Origin: an uncultured Oscillospiraceae bacterium
Lineage (GTDB): Bacteria; Bacillota; Clostridia; Oscillospirales; Oscillospiraceae
DNA length: 64,000 bases
Assembly: GCA_934613505.1 (NCBI GenBank)
Contig: CAKTTB010000003.1
Span: forward strand, 93,543 to 157,542
Direction of reading: 5' to 3'
The position numbers and the translations under genes were made by a program. Positions 32,415-42,132 of this stretch are shown here, one piece after another. Every line of letters starts with the position of its first letter. The first letter of the stretch is position 1. A model generated the notes under the pieces. The model made no database searches. It was not told the DNA's origin and worked only from the letters and a program-made list of their open reading frames with translations.

Positions 32415-33443
32415 TTAGTAGATATACATCGCATCGCCGAAGGAGAAGAAGCGATATCGCTCCTGTACGGCGACATTGTATGCGTGCAGGATCTTCTCAC
32501 GGTCGGCAAAGGCGGAGACCAGCATGACGAGCGTGCTTTCCGGCAGATGGAAGTTCGTGATGAGCGCGTCCATTGCCTTGAAGCGGTAGCCCGGATAGAT
32601 GAAAATGTCGGTCCACGCGGAGGCTTCGTGGAAGAAGCCGTTTTCATCGGCCAGCGACTCCAGCGTCCGGCAGGAGGTCGTGCCGACGCAGACGATGCGC
32701 CCGCCGGCGCGTCTGGTCTCGTTGATCAGAGCGGCGGTCTCTTTGGAGATCATGCAGAACTCCGAATGCATATGATGCTCGGAAATGTTATCGGCCTTGA
32801 CGGGGCGGAAAGTGCCGAGACCGACATGCAGCGTGATATATGCTTCTTTGACGCCCTTGGCGGCGAGCTTGTCCAGAAGCTCCTTCGTAAAGTGCAGGCC
32901 GGCGGTCGGCGCAGCGGCAGAGCCGTTGATCTTGGAATAGACGGTCTGATAGCGTTCGCCGTCCTCCAGTTCTTCCTTGATATACGGCGGCAGCGGCATT
33001 TTGCCGAGCCGTTCGAGAACTTCAAGGAAAATGCCCGTATAATGGAACTGCACGAGTTTGTTGCCGTCCTCTTTTTCCCCGACGACAGTCGCGGTCAGCT
33101 CGCCGCCGCCGAAGGACAGCTCCGTCCCGGTGTGTGTCTTGCGGCCGGGCTTGGTCAGGCATTCCCAGACCCCGTCGCCTTGATCCTTGAGAAGCAGGAC
33201 CTCGACCGCCCCGCCGGTCGGGACGCGGTGTCCGAGCAGCCGCGCGGGCAGCACGCGGGAATTATTCATGACCAGACAGTCGCCCGGCTGCAGGAGATCC
33301 GCCAGATCATAAAAATGCCGGTGGGCGATCTCGCCGGTTCTGCGGTCCAACGTCATGAGGCGGGATGCGTCCCGCCGCTCCAGCGGCGTCTGGGCGATCA
33401 GCTCCTCCGGAAGCTCATAGTAAAAATCGTGAGTTTTCAACAA
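32415..33443 (-). CDS. queA: S-adenosylmethionine:tRNA ribosyltransferase-isomerase
   Basis: 342 residues. It transfers the ribosyl group of SAM to preQ1 in tRNA, giving epoxyqueuosine. Family motifs: [56 protein letters not shown] and [16 protein letters not shown]. The start is TTG 33443 with AAAGGG 6 bases before it (a second TTG follows immediately). Divergent from asd. Confidence 0.96.
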   Translation of the reverse strand: MLKTHDFYYELPEELIAQTPLERRDASRLMTLDRRTGEIAHRHFYDLADLLQPGDCLVMNNSRVLPARLLGHRVPTGGAVEVLLLKDQGDGVWECLTKPGRKTHTGTELSFGGGELTATVVGEKEDGNKLVQFHYTGIFLEVLERLGKMPLPPYIKEELEDGERYQTVYSKINGSAAAPTAGLHFTKELLDKLAAKGVKEAYITLHVGLGTFRPVKADNISEHHMHSEFCMISKETAALINETRRAGGRIVCVGTTSCRTLESLADENGFFHEASAWTDIFIYPGYRFKAMDALITNFHLPESTLVMLVSAFADREKILHAYNVAVQERYRFFSFGDAMYIY

Positions 33444-33484
33444 ACACAGCCCTTTCTTCGTGCTGATTTTTTCCGCGATTCACA

Positions 33485-33513
33485 TTGACAGGCCATAGGG
33501 AATATGATATGAT
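33485..33513 (+). promoter_or_regulatory. Promoter of asd-dapA
   Basis: TTGACA (33485-33490), 17 bases, TATGAT (33508-33513). The leader of about 130 bases to asd contains a near-perfect palindrome, GAATGTATTATATTACATTC (33579-33598, one mismatched pair), a possible operator. No lysine riboswitch pattern is evident. Confidence 0.82.
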
Positions 33514-33652
33514 GAGGCCGCTGGGATTCGTGGACACATGTTCGCGTCAAGAGAACAGATGTTTCCGGACACAGACTGAATGTATTATATTACATTCCAA
33601 AGTGACATGCAACCGGAACTTTCCGGCGAGTTTGAGGATTGGAGCTTTCATC

Positions 33653-34741
33653 ATGGAAAAATTCAGAGTCGGTATCATTGGTGCAACTGGCATGGTCGGT
33701 CAGCGATTCATTCTGCTGACGGCAAATCACCCCTGGTTTATCCCGGTCGTCCTTGCGGCGAGCGCACACAGTGCCGGCAAGACCTATGCGGAAGCCATCG
33801 GCGAAAAGTGGCATATGGCCGATCCGATTCCGGAGAGCGTCAAATCCATGATCGTGATGGACGCGGAAGCCGACGCGGAAGAGATCGCCCGGCAGGTCGA
33901 CTTTGTCTTCTGTGCGGTCAATATGAAAAAAGACGAGATCAAGGCGCTTGAAGAGCGGTATGCAAAGCTGGAATGCCCGGTCGTCTCCAATAACTCGGCC
34001 CACCGCCATACGCCGGACGTCCCGATGGTCGTGCCGGAGATCAACGCGGATCATATCCGCATCATCGAAGCCCAGCGCAAGCGCCTTGGCACCAAGCGCG
34101 GCTTCATCGCCGTCAAGTCCAACTGCAGCCTGCAGAGCTATGTCCCGGCCCTGCATCCGCTCATGAAATACGGCATTGAAAAGGCGCTGGTCTGCACCTA
34201 TCAGGCCATCTCCGGCGCCGGCAAGACCTTTGAAACATGGCCGGAAATGATCGACAACGTCATCCCCTATATCGGCGGCGAGGAAGAAAAGTCCGAGCAG
34301 GAGCCGATGAAGCTCTGGGGCCATATTGAGGGTGACAAGATCGTCAATGCAACCGAGCCGAACATCACCGCGCAGTGCCTGCGTGTTCCCTGCTCCGACG
34401 GCCATATGGCGGCCTGCTTCGTCTCCTTCAAGGGCGAAAAGCCGTCCATCGAGCAGATCAAGGCCGACTGGGCTTCCTTTGCCGGACGCGCGCAGGAGCT
34501 GAACCTGCCGTCAGCCCCCAAGCAGTTTTTGCACTACTTCGAAGAGCCGGACCGTCCCCAGACGAAGCTCGACCGCATGCTTGAGGGCGGCATGGCTGTC
34601 TCCATCGGCCGTCTGCGTCCAGATACGCAGTATGACTACAAATTTGTCTGCCTGTCTCATAATACCCTGCGCGGCGCTGCCGGCGGCGCGGTTCTGCTGG
34701 CGGAGCTTCTCTGCGCAGAAGGATATATCACAAAGAAATAA
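33653..34741 (+). CDS. asd: Aspartate-semialdehyde dehydrogenase, archaeal/fungal-like class
   Basis: 362 residues. It reduces aspartyl phosphate to the semialdehyde for lysine, threonine and methionine synthesis. NADP-binding GIIGATGMVGQRF lies at residues 8-20, the catalytic Cys in VKSNCSLQSYVPAL, and the substrate loop in TYQAISGAGKTFETWPEM. The sequence follows the archaeal/yeast-type pattern rather than the common bacterial Asd. ATG 33653 has TTGGAG upstream; the longer frame overlaps the promoter. Confidence 0.94.
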   Translation: MEKFRVGIIGATGMVGQRFILLTANHPWFIPVVLAASAHSAGKTYAEAIGEKWHMADPIPESVKSMIVMDAEADAEEIARQVDFVFCAVNMKKDEIKALEERYAKLECPVVSNNSAHRHTPDVPMVVPEINADHIRIIEAQRKRLGTKRGFIAVKSNCSLQSYVPALHPLMKYGIEKALVCTYQAISGAGKTFETWPEMIDNVIPYIGGEEEKSEQEPMKLWGHIEGDKIVNATEPNITAQCLRVPCSDGHMAACFVSFKGEKPSIEQIKADWASFAGRAQELNLPSAPKQFLHYFEEPDRPQTKLDRMLEGGMAVSIGRLRPDTQYDYKFVCLSHNTLRGAAGGAVLLAELLCAEGYITKK

Positions 34742-34760
34742 TCCCGAAGGGAGCGATTCT

Positions 34761-35645
34761 TTGAAAAAGCCTGTCTTTGAGGGCGCTGCGACCGCAATTG
34801 TGACGCCGTTCAACGAGGGTACGATCGATTTTCCCGTCATGAACCGGCTGCTGGATCTGCAGCTTGCCGCAGGCATCGACGCCATTGTCGTCTGCGGAAC
34901 GACCGGCGAAGCGTCCACCATGACGGACAACGAAAAGCTTGCACTTATCGCGCATACAGTCAAATATTGTGCCGGGCGGTGCAAGGTCATCGCCGGCACC
35001 GGTACGAACGACACGGCTCATGCAGTTCAGCTGAGCCGTGTCGCTGCGTCTATGGGCGCGGACGCCGTCCTGCTGGTCACGCCCTATTACAACAAATGCA
35101 CGCAGGAGGGTCTTGCCGCACACTATACAGCGGTCGCCGACGCGGTCGCCTGCCCGGTGATCGTCTACAACGTCCCGAGCCGCACGGGCGTCGATATCTC
35201 CGTTGAGACCTGCCGCCGTCTTGCAGAGCATCCGGGGATCGGCGGCATCAAGGAGGCCAGCGGGAGCCTGCCGAAGGCTGCGCGCATCCTGCGCAGCTGC
35301 GGAGACGATCTGCCGCTCTGGAGCGGCAACGACGATCTGACAGTCCCGCTGATGGCACTCGGCGCGAAGGGCGTCATTTCTGTCCTATCCAACGTGCGTC
35401 CGAAGAAAACGCTCCAGATGGTCCGTGCCTGCCAGCAAAACGATTATGCGCAGGCCGGGCGTATGCAGACGCAGCTGATGGGGCTGATCGACGCGCTGTT
35501 CTGCGAAGTAAACCCGATCCCTGTCAAGCAGGCGCTCGCGCTGGAGGGCATTCCCGCGGGACTTCCCCGCCTGCCGCTCACGCCGCTGAGCGGTGCGCAT
35601 GTGCCGCTTCTGGAGCGCGAGCTTGCCGCCATACCGGAGGCATAA
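34761..35645 (+). CDS. dapA: 4-hydroxy-tetrahydrodipicolinate synthase
   Basis: 294 residues. It condenses pyruvate with aspartate semialdehyde, the committing step to lysine and diaminopimelate. Seen: VCGTTGEASTM (Thr-Thr of the proton relay), PYYNKCTQEGL (Tyr), IVYNVPSRTGVDIS, the Schiff-base Lys in GIKEASGSLP, and SGNDDLTVPLMALGAKGVIS. The start is TTG 34761 with AAGGGAG 7 bases upstream; upstream codons of the open frame lie inside asd. 19 bases after asd. Confidence 0.96.
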   Translation: MKKPVFEGAATAIVTPFNEGTIDFPVMNRLLDLQLAAGIDAIVVCGTTGEASTMTDNEKLALIAHTVKYCAGRCKVIAGTGTNDTAHAVQLSRVAASMGADAVLLVTPYYNKCTQEGLAAHYTAVADAVACPVIVYNVPSRTGVDISVETCRRLAEHPGIGGIKEASGSLPKAARILRSCGDDLPLWSGNDDLTVPLMALGAKGVISVLSNVRPKKTLQMVRACQQNDYAQAGRMQTQLMGLIDALFCEVNPIPVKQALALEGIPAGLPRLPLTPLSGAHVPLLERELAAIPEA

Positions 35646-35866
35646 TCATAACGGTTCACCATAATTCTGGACACTGAAAACAAGAAATTAGTTATTCACA
35701 CTGTCAACAAGGTTTTCAACACGCAGAAAATCTACTTATTTCGACAAATACCCGGGTTTTTACCAGTCGCTTACAGGATGAAAAAATGAAGTTCTTTCAC
35801 GGTGAAACGTGAGCGTTTTATTTACATAACACTATTTATGCAGGAGTTTTTGCAGGAACAGTCTGC
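35646..35866. other. Intergenic region between convergent dapA and tsaD, no gene seen
   Basis: About 220 AT-rich bases without a credible reading frame. It shares short words with the xerD upstream region: TTTATTTACATAA (35818-35830 here; its complement near 30097-30109) and TTATGCAGG (35837-35845 here and 29956-29964). Repeat CAGGAGTTTTTGCAGGAA occurs at 35841-35858. No promoter or RNA family recognised. Confidence 0.4.
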
Positions 35867-35904
35867 AAAAACCCGCTTGCCGGAGCTCCGGCAAGCGGGT
35901 TTTA
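35867..35904. terminator. Bidirectional terminator between dapA and tsaD
   Basis: A perfect palindrome of 18-bp arms (35868-35885 with 35886-35903) with A-run and T-run ends, directly abutting the tsaD stop codon. It can serve both convergent operons. Confidence 0.92.
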
Positions 35905-36915
35905 TCAGCCATTTTCAAGGCTCATGGTCGCGTAGGCGTTGAGGTCCTGACCGGCGCGCTTGCCGGAAAGATACTCGTAATACCCCTGCGCGCCGATCAT
36001 GGCGCCGTTGTCGCCGCAGAGGCTCAGGGGCGGCATGCACAGCCGGACGCCGAGCCGTTCACATTCCCGCGTAAACTCGCCGCGGATGCGGGAGTTGGCC
36101 GCGACGCCACCCGCGATGGCAAGCGTTTTGTATCCGGTCTCGCGCAGCGCCTGCATGGTTCGGGGAACGAGCATGTCGCTGACGGCCTTTGAGAACGACG
36201 CGCAGAGCGACGGCAGATCCAGTTCCTCACCGCGCTGCTCATGCGTGTGGATGAGATTCAGCGCTGCCGTCTTCAGGCCGGAAAAGGACATATCGAGCGG
36301 ATTGCCCGAGAGCCTGGTGTGCGGCATGGGATATTTGTTCTCGTCGCCCGTCTGCGCGGTCTTGTCGAGCGCTGCGCCGCCGGGATACGGCATGCCGATC
36401 ACGCGCGCGATCTTGTCGAAGCACTCGCCTGCCGCGTCGTCGCGCGTGGTCCCCATGATGTGAAACTTCGTATAGTCCTGCACGTCCACGATCAGCGTGT
36501 GGCCGCCGGAGACGACCAGACACAGAAACGGCGGCTCCAGATCCGGATAGGCCAGATAATTGGCGGCGATATGGCCGCGGATGTGATGGACCGGCACGAG
36601 CGGCACGCCGAGGCTGTACGCCGCGGCCTTGGCAAAGTTGACGCCGACCAGCACTGCGCCGATCAGACCGGGCGCATAGGTCACGGCGATGGCGTCAATA
36701 TCCTGCCGCGTCAGCTGCGCCTGTGCGAGCGCTTCATCGGCCAGCGCGTAGATGGCCTCAATATGCTTGCGCGAGGCAAGCTCAGGCACGACGCCGCCGT
36801 AGAGCCGGTGCAGCGCGACCTGTGAGGCGATGCAGTCCGTCAGGATATGTCTGCCGTCCTCCACAATCGCGACGGCGGTCTCGTCGCAGGAGGATTCCAC
36901 GGAGAGAAGTTTCAT
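35905..36915 (-). CDS. tsaD: tRNA N6-adenosine threonylcarbamoyltransferase TsaD
   Basis: 336 residues. It transfers threonylcarbamoyl to A37 of ANN-decoding tRNAs (t6A). SVESSCDETAVAIVEDG marks the N terminus; the metal-binding pair lies in VHHIRGHIAANYLAYP; VVSGGHTLIV, MPYPGGAALDKTAQTG and GGVAANSRIRGEF follow, with the late Asp in LCGDNGAMIGAQGYYEY. Overlaps rimI by 4 bases. Confidence 0.97.
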   Translation of the reverse strand: MKLLSVESSCDETAVAIVEDGRHILTDCIASQVALHRLYGGVVPELASRKHIEAIYALADEALAQAQLTRQDIDAIAVTYAPGLIGAVLVGVNFAKAAAYSLGVPLVPVHHIRGHIAANYLAYPDLEPPFLCLVVSGGHTLIVDVQDYTKFHIMGTTRDDAAGECFDKIARVIGMPYPGGAALDKTAQTGDENKYPMPHTRLSGNPLDMSFSGLKTAALNLIHTHEQRGEELDLPSLCASFSKAVSDMLVPRTMQALRETGYKTLAIAGGVAANSRIRGEFTRECERLGVRLCMPPLSLCGDNGAMIGAQGYYEYLSGKRAGQDLNAYATMSLENG

Positions 36916-37361
36916 AAAAGGTCCTTTCTGAGGATGCGCGCATCCTCTTTCGGGTGTTGATAGTAGTTTTTCCGCAGGCCGACCTGCGTGAAGCCGAGAG
37001 CTTCATAGAGCGCGATAGCCGCGGCGTTGGAGTCGCGGACTTCCAGCGTCAGAACTGTCGCCTGCATCTGCGTTTTGAGCGCTTCGCAAAGCGCCAGCAC
37101 CAGTGCGCGGCCGAACCCCTGTCGCCGGTACGCCGGGCTGACGGCAACGTTCATCATGTCTGCCTCGCCCTGCACCGTCTGGCTGCCGATATATCCGGCG
37201 ACCGTGTCGCCGTCCATCGCGCAGAGCCAAAGGCTCAGCTCGTTTTCCAGCTCGTGCGCGATGATCTGTTCCGGCCACGGGTCGGAGAAGCAGGTTCGTT
37301 CCAGCGCAGCGATCTGCGCTGTGTGGCACGGCTGCATCGGGAGAATTTGAATATCCATCAT
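36912..37361 (-). CDS. rimI: Ribosomal protein bS18-alanine N-acetyltransferase
   Basis: 149-residue GNAT protein. The acetyl-CoA loop is VSPAYRRQGFGRALV (RRxGxG, about 75-89), followed by LEVRDSNAAAIALYEALGF. Position beside tsaD supports RimI rather than another GNAT. It overlaps polA and tsaD by 4 bases each, giving a tightly coupled three-gene operon. Confidence 0.9.
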   Translation of the reverse strand: MMDIQILPMQPCHTAQIAALERTCFSDPWPEQIIAHELENELSLWLCAMDGDTVAGYIGSQTVQGEADMMNVAVSPAYRRQGFGRALVLALCEALKTQMQATVLTLEVRDSNAAAIALYEALGFTQVGLRKNYYQHPKEDARILRKDLL

Positions 37362-39961
37362 TTTGCCTCATACCAGCTTGCGCCGGATTTTGCATCGGCC
37401 AGCAGCGGCACGCGAAGCTGAACGACATGCTCCATTTCGGAAGTCACGATCTGCTTGACCAGCTCGGCTTCCTTCAGCGGGCATTCGACGATCAGCTCGT
37501 CGTGGACCTGCAGCACGAGCCGGGCCTTCAGCTTCTTTTTCCGGAGCGCCGCGTCCACGCGCAGCATGGCGAGCTTGATAATGTCGGCGGCCGTGCCCTG
37601 AATGGGCGTATTGAGCGCCACGCGCTCGCCGAACGAGCGGATGTTGAAGTTGCTGCTTTTCAGCTCCGGCAGCTCTCTGCGGCGGCCGAAAAGCGTGGTG
37701 ACATAGCCGTCCTTCTTCGCCTGCTCAACGATATCGTGCATATAGGCCCTGACGCCGGCATAGTGCGCCAGATAATTGTCGATATACTGCCGCGCTTCCT
37801 TCCGGCTCACGCCGATGTCCTCGGACAGCGAGAACTCGGAAATGCCGTAGACGATGCCGAAGTTGACGGCCTTCGCGTGGCGGCGCATGAGCGGCGTCAC
37901 CTGCTCCGGCGCAACGCCGAAGACCTGCGCAGCGGTCGCCGTGTGGATATCAAAGCCGGACTTGAAGGCTTCCTGCATGGTCTTGTCATCCGCGATATGC
38001 GCCAGCACGCGCAGCTCGATCTGGCTGTAGTCAGCGTCCACGAACACGCAGCCGTCGTCCGGGACGAACATTTTCCGGATCTCGCTGCCAAGCTCGGTGC
38101 GCACGGGGATATTCTGCAGGTTCGGATCGGTCGAGGACAGGCGGCCTGTGGCAGTGACCATGTTCTGAAAAGTTGTGTGGATCCGGCCATCGTCCGCGAT
38201 CTGCTTGACAAGACCGTCGGCATACGTGCTTTTGAGCTTCGTCATGGCGCGGTAGTCCAGAATGGCTTCGATGATCGGGTGTTTGCCCTTGAGCTTTTCC
38301 AGCACGTCTGCGTTGGTGGAGTAGCCGCTCTTGGTCTTTTTCCCGGCGGGCAGCTTCAGCTCGTCGAACAGGATCTCACCGAGCTGTTTGGTAGAGTTGA
38401 TGTTGAACTCCCGCCCAGCAAAGTTGAAAATGGTTTCCTGCGCGGCCTCAATGCGGCGTTGCAGCATGCTGCCGAAGGAGATGAGCGCCATCTGGTCTGC
38501 TTTGACGCCTGCGACTTCCATTTCAGCAAGGACCCGGCAGAGCGGAAGCTCGATCTCATAATACAGCTTTTCCATGCCGCTTTTTTGGAGCTTTTCCGGC
38601 AGAACGCCATAAAGAGCATCGACTGCGGAAGCTTCCGCCAGCCGCGCACAGACGCGGGCGGCCTCTTCCCCAGCTTCCGCCGGATCCGCGCGGCCGATCT
38701 CAAAGCCGAGCTGCTGCAATACGACGCGATCCAGATCGTAGCTTCCCTGTGTGGCGTCCAGATCGTAGGCGGCCAGCGCCGTGTCAAAAATGAAGCCGTC
38801 TGCCGGATAGCCCTGCGCCAGAAGCTGCCGCATGAGCGGCTTACAGTCGTGCGTGACCTTTTTGACAGCGCTGCCGAACAAAGTTGACATAAAATTATGA
38901 TCAAGCGCGCCGCCTGAGAAATAATAGCCGTTATCCCCTGTTGTGACAGCGATCCCGGACAGATCCGGCTCTGCGATGACGGTTACATAATGTTCTTTCT
39001 GAAACGCTTCCACAAGCGCGGCAGCGCGTGCGGCGTCCGTCACGGTCTCGCTGGTGCAGACACCCTCGAACGTACCGCTCTCCGCCGTCTCCTGCGGGGC
39101 ATGCAGGCCGTAGCGGGCAATGAGACGGCTGAACTCCAGCCGCGTGAACAGCCGGTACAGCTCCGCTTCCTCCGGCGGCTGCACACGGCAGGCCTCCGGG
39201 GAGAACTCGATCGGCGCTTCGCAGCGGATCGTCGCCAGATCGTAGGACATGTAGGCGTTTTCTTTTCCCTGCTCGAGCTTTGCGCGGAGCTTCTCCTTCA
39301 GCTCGTCCAGATGCGCATAGACGCCGTCCAGCGTGCCGTAGTCGAGCAGCAGCTGCGTGGCCGTCTTCGGGCCGACGCCTGCGACGCCCGGAATGTTGTC
39401 GGAGCTGTCACCCATCAGCGCTTTCAGGTCGATCAGATGAATGGGGTCAAAGCCATATTCTTCGCGGAAACGCGCCGGGTCGTAGTTGACGGCGATAGTC
39501 TGTGACATCTTGGACGAGACCAGCTTGACCGTCACATGCTCGTCGATGAGCTGCAGAGAATCCCGGTCGCCGGTGACGATCACGCAGTCCCAGTTTTCAC
39601 GCCCGCACTGCCTGCCGATCGTGCCGATGACGTCGTCAGCCTCCCAGCCCTCGCAGGCGAAAATAGGGATGCGCATGGCGCGCAGCACGTCCTTCATGAC
39701 CGGCATCTGCGTGGCCAGCTCCTCCGGCATCGGGTGGCGCGTGGCCTTATAGCCGTCATAGGCCAGATGGCGGAACGTCGGTGCCTTGAGGTCGAACGCG
39801 ACGCACAGCGCGTCCGGCTGCTCGTCATTGCGGAGCTTTTCGAGAATATTCAGAAAGCCATAGATGGCGTTTGTAAACAGGCCGTCCTTGGTCGTAAGCG
39901 CGCGCACGCCATAGTAGGCGCGGTTGATAACGCTGTTGCCGTCGAGAACCATCAGCTTCAT
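37358..39961 (-). CDS. polA: DNA polymerase I
   Basis: 867 residues. 5'-nuclease domain (about 1-290; LMVLDGNSVINRAYYG, GWEADDVIGT, GVAGVGPKTA), a degenerate 3'-5' exonuclease domain (about 305-470) and the polymerase domain with motif A DADYSQIELRVLA, motif B RRHAKAVNFGIVYG and motif C QVHDELIVECP. The proofreading DxE motif is absent (IAEPDLSGIA at that place), as in other Gram-positive Pol I enzymes. ATG 39961 has AAAGGAG 8 bases upstream; the TTG two codons earlier is too close to that site. Confidence 0.96.
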   Translation of the reverse strand: MKLMVLDGNSVINRAYYGVRALTTKDGLFTNAIYGFLNILEKLRNDEQPDALCVAFDLKAPTFRHLAYDGYKATRHPMPEELATQMPVMKDVLRAMRIPIFACEGWEADDVIGTIGRQCGRENWDCVIVTGDRDSLQLIDEHVTVKLVSSKMSQTIAVNYDPARFREEYGFDPIHLIDLKALMGDSSDNIPGVAGVGPKTATQLLLDYGTLDGVYAHLDELKEKLRAKLEQGKENAYMSYDLATIRCEAPIEFSPEACRVQPPEEAELYRLFTRLEFSRLIARYGLHAPQETAESGTFEGVCTSETVTDAARAAALVEAFQKEHYVTVIAEPDLSGIAVTTGDNGYYFSGGALDHNFMSTLFGSAVKKVTHDCKPLMRQLLAQGYPADGFIFDTALAAYDLDATQGSYDLDRVVLQQLGFEIGRADPAEAGEEAARVCARLAEASAVDALYGVLPEKLQKSGMEKLYYEIELPLCRVLAEMEVAGVKADQMALISFGSMLQRRIEAAQETIFNFAGREFNINSTKQLGEILFDELKLPAGKKTKSGYSTNADVLEKLKGKHPIIEAILDYRAMTKLKSTYADGLVKQIADDGRIHTTFQNMVTATGRLSSTDPNLQNIPVRTELGSEIRKMFVPDDGCVFVDADYSQIELRVLAHIADDKTMQEAFKSGFDIHTATAAQVFGVAPEQVTPLMRRHAKAVNFGIVYGISEFSLSEDIGVSRKEARQYIDNYLAHYAGVRAYMHDIVEQAKKDGYVTTLFGRRRELPELKSSNFNIRSFGERVALNTPIQGTAADIIKLAMLRVDAALRKKKLKARLVLQVHDELIVECPLKEAELVKQIVTSEMEHVVQLRVPLLADAKSGASWYEAK

Positions 39962-40036
39962 AGGCAATACTCCTTTGATTTTCTCTAATTAGTTTACCAC
40001 ACAATCCTGCTTCTTTCAAGGAACGCGTCGCCGCGG

Positions 40037-40065
40037 TTGACGGGCAGGCGGAAAAATATTATACT
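40037..40065 (+). promoter_or_regulatory. Promoter of the DUF2148 gene
   Basis: TTGACG (40037-40042), 17 bases, TATACT (40060-40065), 33 bases before the ATG. Confidence 0.8.
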
Positions 40066-40098
40066 GAATGAAAAAATAAGTAAAAGGAGCGTTTGGCA

Positions 40099-40638
40099 AT
40101 GATCTATTCTGCAAAGGACATGGAAACGCGCGCCGCGCTGGACGCGGCTGCCAGAATGTGCGCGGCCGCGCGCACGGCCCCGAAAACAAAAGGCATGGAC
40201 GGTCTTGTGACCTGTGTCGTGACGGGCGAAGAAAAGGAGCAGCTTGCAGATGAGCTGCGCAGGCTGGCCGGAGAACTGCAGCTTGCCTTTTTCCTGCGCG
40301 ACGCGGATAACGTCGACGTGTCGCAGGCTGTCGTTCTGTTCGGCATGCAGGAGCAGCGGCGCGGGATCGGAGCAGGCTGTCGGTACTGTCATTCCGCCGA
40401 CTGCGGCGACTGCGCGGAACGGGACGGCCTGTGCGCGTTTGACGCTGTCGACGTCGGCATTGCCATCGGTTCCGCCGCGGCCGCAGCCGCCGACGCACGG
40501 GTCGACAGCCGCGTGATGTTCTCCGTCGGCCGCGCGGCCAAAAGCCTCGCCCTGCTCGGTGAGACCGTGACGCTCGTCTTCGGTATTCCCATCAGCATCA
40601 GCGGCAAATCCCCGTTCTTTGACCGGAAACCCAAATAA
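40099..40638 (+). CDS. DUF2148 ferredoxin-like protein
   Basis: 179 residues. An N-terminal helix-rich part (KDMETRAALDAAARMCAAAR, KTKGMDGL) precedes a Cys cluster, GCRYCHSADCGDC...CAF, that could bind an iron-sulfur cluster or metal, and then a Gly/Ala-rich GIAIGSAAAAAADARVDSRV segment. This matches DUF2148, a family of unknown function common in anaerobes. ATG 40099 is 9 bases after AAGGAG. Single-gene transcript between its own promoter and terminator. Confidence 0.82.
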   Translation: MIYSAKDMETRAALDAAARMCAAARTAPKTKGMDGLVTCVVTGEEKEQLADELRRLAGELQLAFFLRDADNVDVSQAVVLFGMQEQRRGIGAGCRYCHSADCGDCAERDGLCAFDAVDVGIAIGSAAAAAADARVDSRVMFSVGRAAKSLALLGETVTLVFGIPISISGKSPFFDRKPK

Positions 40639-40645
40639 CAGACGG

Positions 40646-40673
40646 AAAACCCGGAGCGGATGCTCCGGGTTTT
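40646..40673. terminator. Bidirectional terminator between DUF2148 and cysS
   Basis: AAAACCCGGAGC (40646-40657) and GCTCCGGGTTTT (40662-40673) form a perfect 12-bp stem with a 4-base loop between convergent genes. Confidence 0.9.
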
Positions 40674-40679
40674 GCTTTC

Positions 40680-42131
40680 TCAGACATGCTTCCACTTGGC
40701 GCCGCCGGGGATATCGGTGATCTCGATGCCCTGTGCTTTCAGCTCGTCGCGAATGCGGTCGGCTTCGGCGAAGTTTTTGGCCTGCTTGGCGTCGTAGCGC
40801 GCTTGGATCTGCGCTGTGACCGCCGGATCGTCATTGCCATCCTCGCAGAAGATGGAATACGCGCCCGCGGCAGGCTTCTCCGCTGCATTGCGCTTGCGGA
40901 TCTCATCGGCCTTTTTGCAGAGGCCAAGGCTCAGAACTTTATCAAAATCGTCCAGAACGAACAGCTTCGTTGCGTCGTTGGTCTTGTACTTGAGTACGTC
41001 GTAAAGAGCCGTAATGGCCAGCGACGTGTTGAGGTCGTTGCCGAGCGCGGCATTGAATTTCTCACGCAGCGCAGAAACAGCGGCTTCGTCAATCTCGCCG
41101 TCGCCGGGCTTCAGCGCGGCGATCTTCGTCAGGAGCTTCTGATACGTGCCTGCCGCGTTGTCAAGGTTTTCCCACGAAAAGACGAGGTTGCGGCGGTAAT
41201 GGCTCTGCAGGCAGAACAGGCGGTAGCACAGCGGGTCATAGCCCTTCTGCTCCAGCAGCGAGACCGTCAGGAACTCGCCCTTGGATTTGGACATCTTGCC
41301 GCTGGCCGTATTCAGGTGCATGACGTGCATCCAGTAGTTGCACCAGTGGTGGCCGATATAGCTCTCCGACTGTGCGATCTCGTTCGTGTGGTGCGGGAAT
41401 GCGTTGTCGATGCCGCCGCAGTGGATATCAAGATCCTCGCCGAGATACTTGAGTGAAATACCGGAGCATTCGATGTGCCAGCCGGGATAGCCGACGCCCC
41501 AGGGAGAGTCCCACTTGAGCGCCTGATCTTCAAACTTGGACTTGGTGAACCAGAGAACGAAATCATTTTTGTTGCGCTTGTTGGTGTCCTCTTCGACGCC
41601 CTCGCGGACGCCGACAGCCAGATCCTCTTCCTTGTGTTCGTTGAAAATATAGTATTTTTCAAGCTTGGAGGTGTCGAAATACACGTTGCCGCCCTCAATG
41701 TAGGCATAGCCGGTGTCGAGGAGCTTCGTGATGATCTTGATATATTCGTCGATGCAGCCGGTCGCGGGTTGGACGACATCCGGGCGCTTGATGTTGAGCT
41801 TTTTGCAGTCATCAAAGAAGGCGTCGGTATAGAACTTCGCAATCTCCATGACCGTCTTATGCTCGCGGTGTGCGCCCTTGAGCATCTTGTCCTCGCCTTC
41901 GTCGGCGTCGGAGGTCAGATGGCCGACGTCCGTGATGTTCATGACGCGCTTGACCGGATACCCGGCATAGCGCAGGTACTTTTCCAGCACGTCCTCCATG
42001 ATATAGCTGCGGAGGTTGCCGATGTGTGCGAAATGGTAGACCGTCGGGCCGCAGGTGTACATTTTGACCAGATTGGGGTCGTTCGGGACAAATTCCTCTT
42101 TTTTATGCGTGGCAGAGTTATACAGATACAT
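40680..42131 (-). CDS. cysS: Cysteine--tRNA ligase
   Basis: 483 residues, class I synthetase. [20 protein letters not shown] holds the first zinc Cys and the HIGH equivalent (HIGN); further zinc residues lie in WHIECSGIS and [17 protein letters not shown]; the KMSKS loop is [13 protein letters not shown] 42131 follows AAAGGAGAA. The open frame extends upstream into cysE but in the wrong context. Co-transcribed with cysE under a cysteine T-box. Confidence 0.97.
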   Translation of the reverse strand: MYLYNSATHKKEEFVPNDPNLVKMYTCGPTVYHFAHIGNLRSYIMEDVLEKYLRYAGYPVKRVMNITDVGHLTSDADEGEDKMLKGAHREHKTVMEIAKFYTDAFFDDCKKLNIKRPDVVQPATGCIDEYIKIITKLLDTGYAYIEGGNVYFDTSKLEKYYIFNEHKEEDLAVGVREGVEEDTNKRNKNDFVLWFTKSKFEDQALKWDSPWGVGYPGWHIECSGISLKYLGEDLDIHCGGIDNAFPHHTNEIAQSESYIGHHWCNYWMHVMHLNTASGKMSKSKGEFLTVSLLEQKGYDPLCYRLFCLQSHYRRNLVFSWENLDNAAGTYQKLLTKIAALKPGDGEIDEAAVSALREKFNAALGNDLNTSLAITALYDVLKYKTNDATKLFVLDDFDKVLSLGLCKKADEIRKRNAAEKPAAGAYSIFCEDGNDDPAVTAQIQARYDAKQAKNFAEADRIRDELKAQGIEITDIPGGAKWKHV

Positions 42132-42132
42132 A

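Noticed and set aside
33514-33652. Lysine riboswitch in the asd leader
   Set aside because: The leader is only about 130 bases and lacks the multi-helix pattern and a terminator, so only a palindrome is reported.
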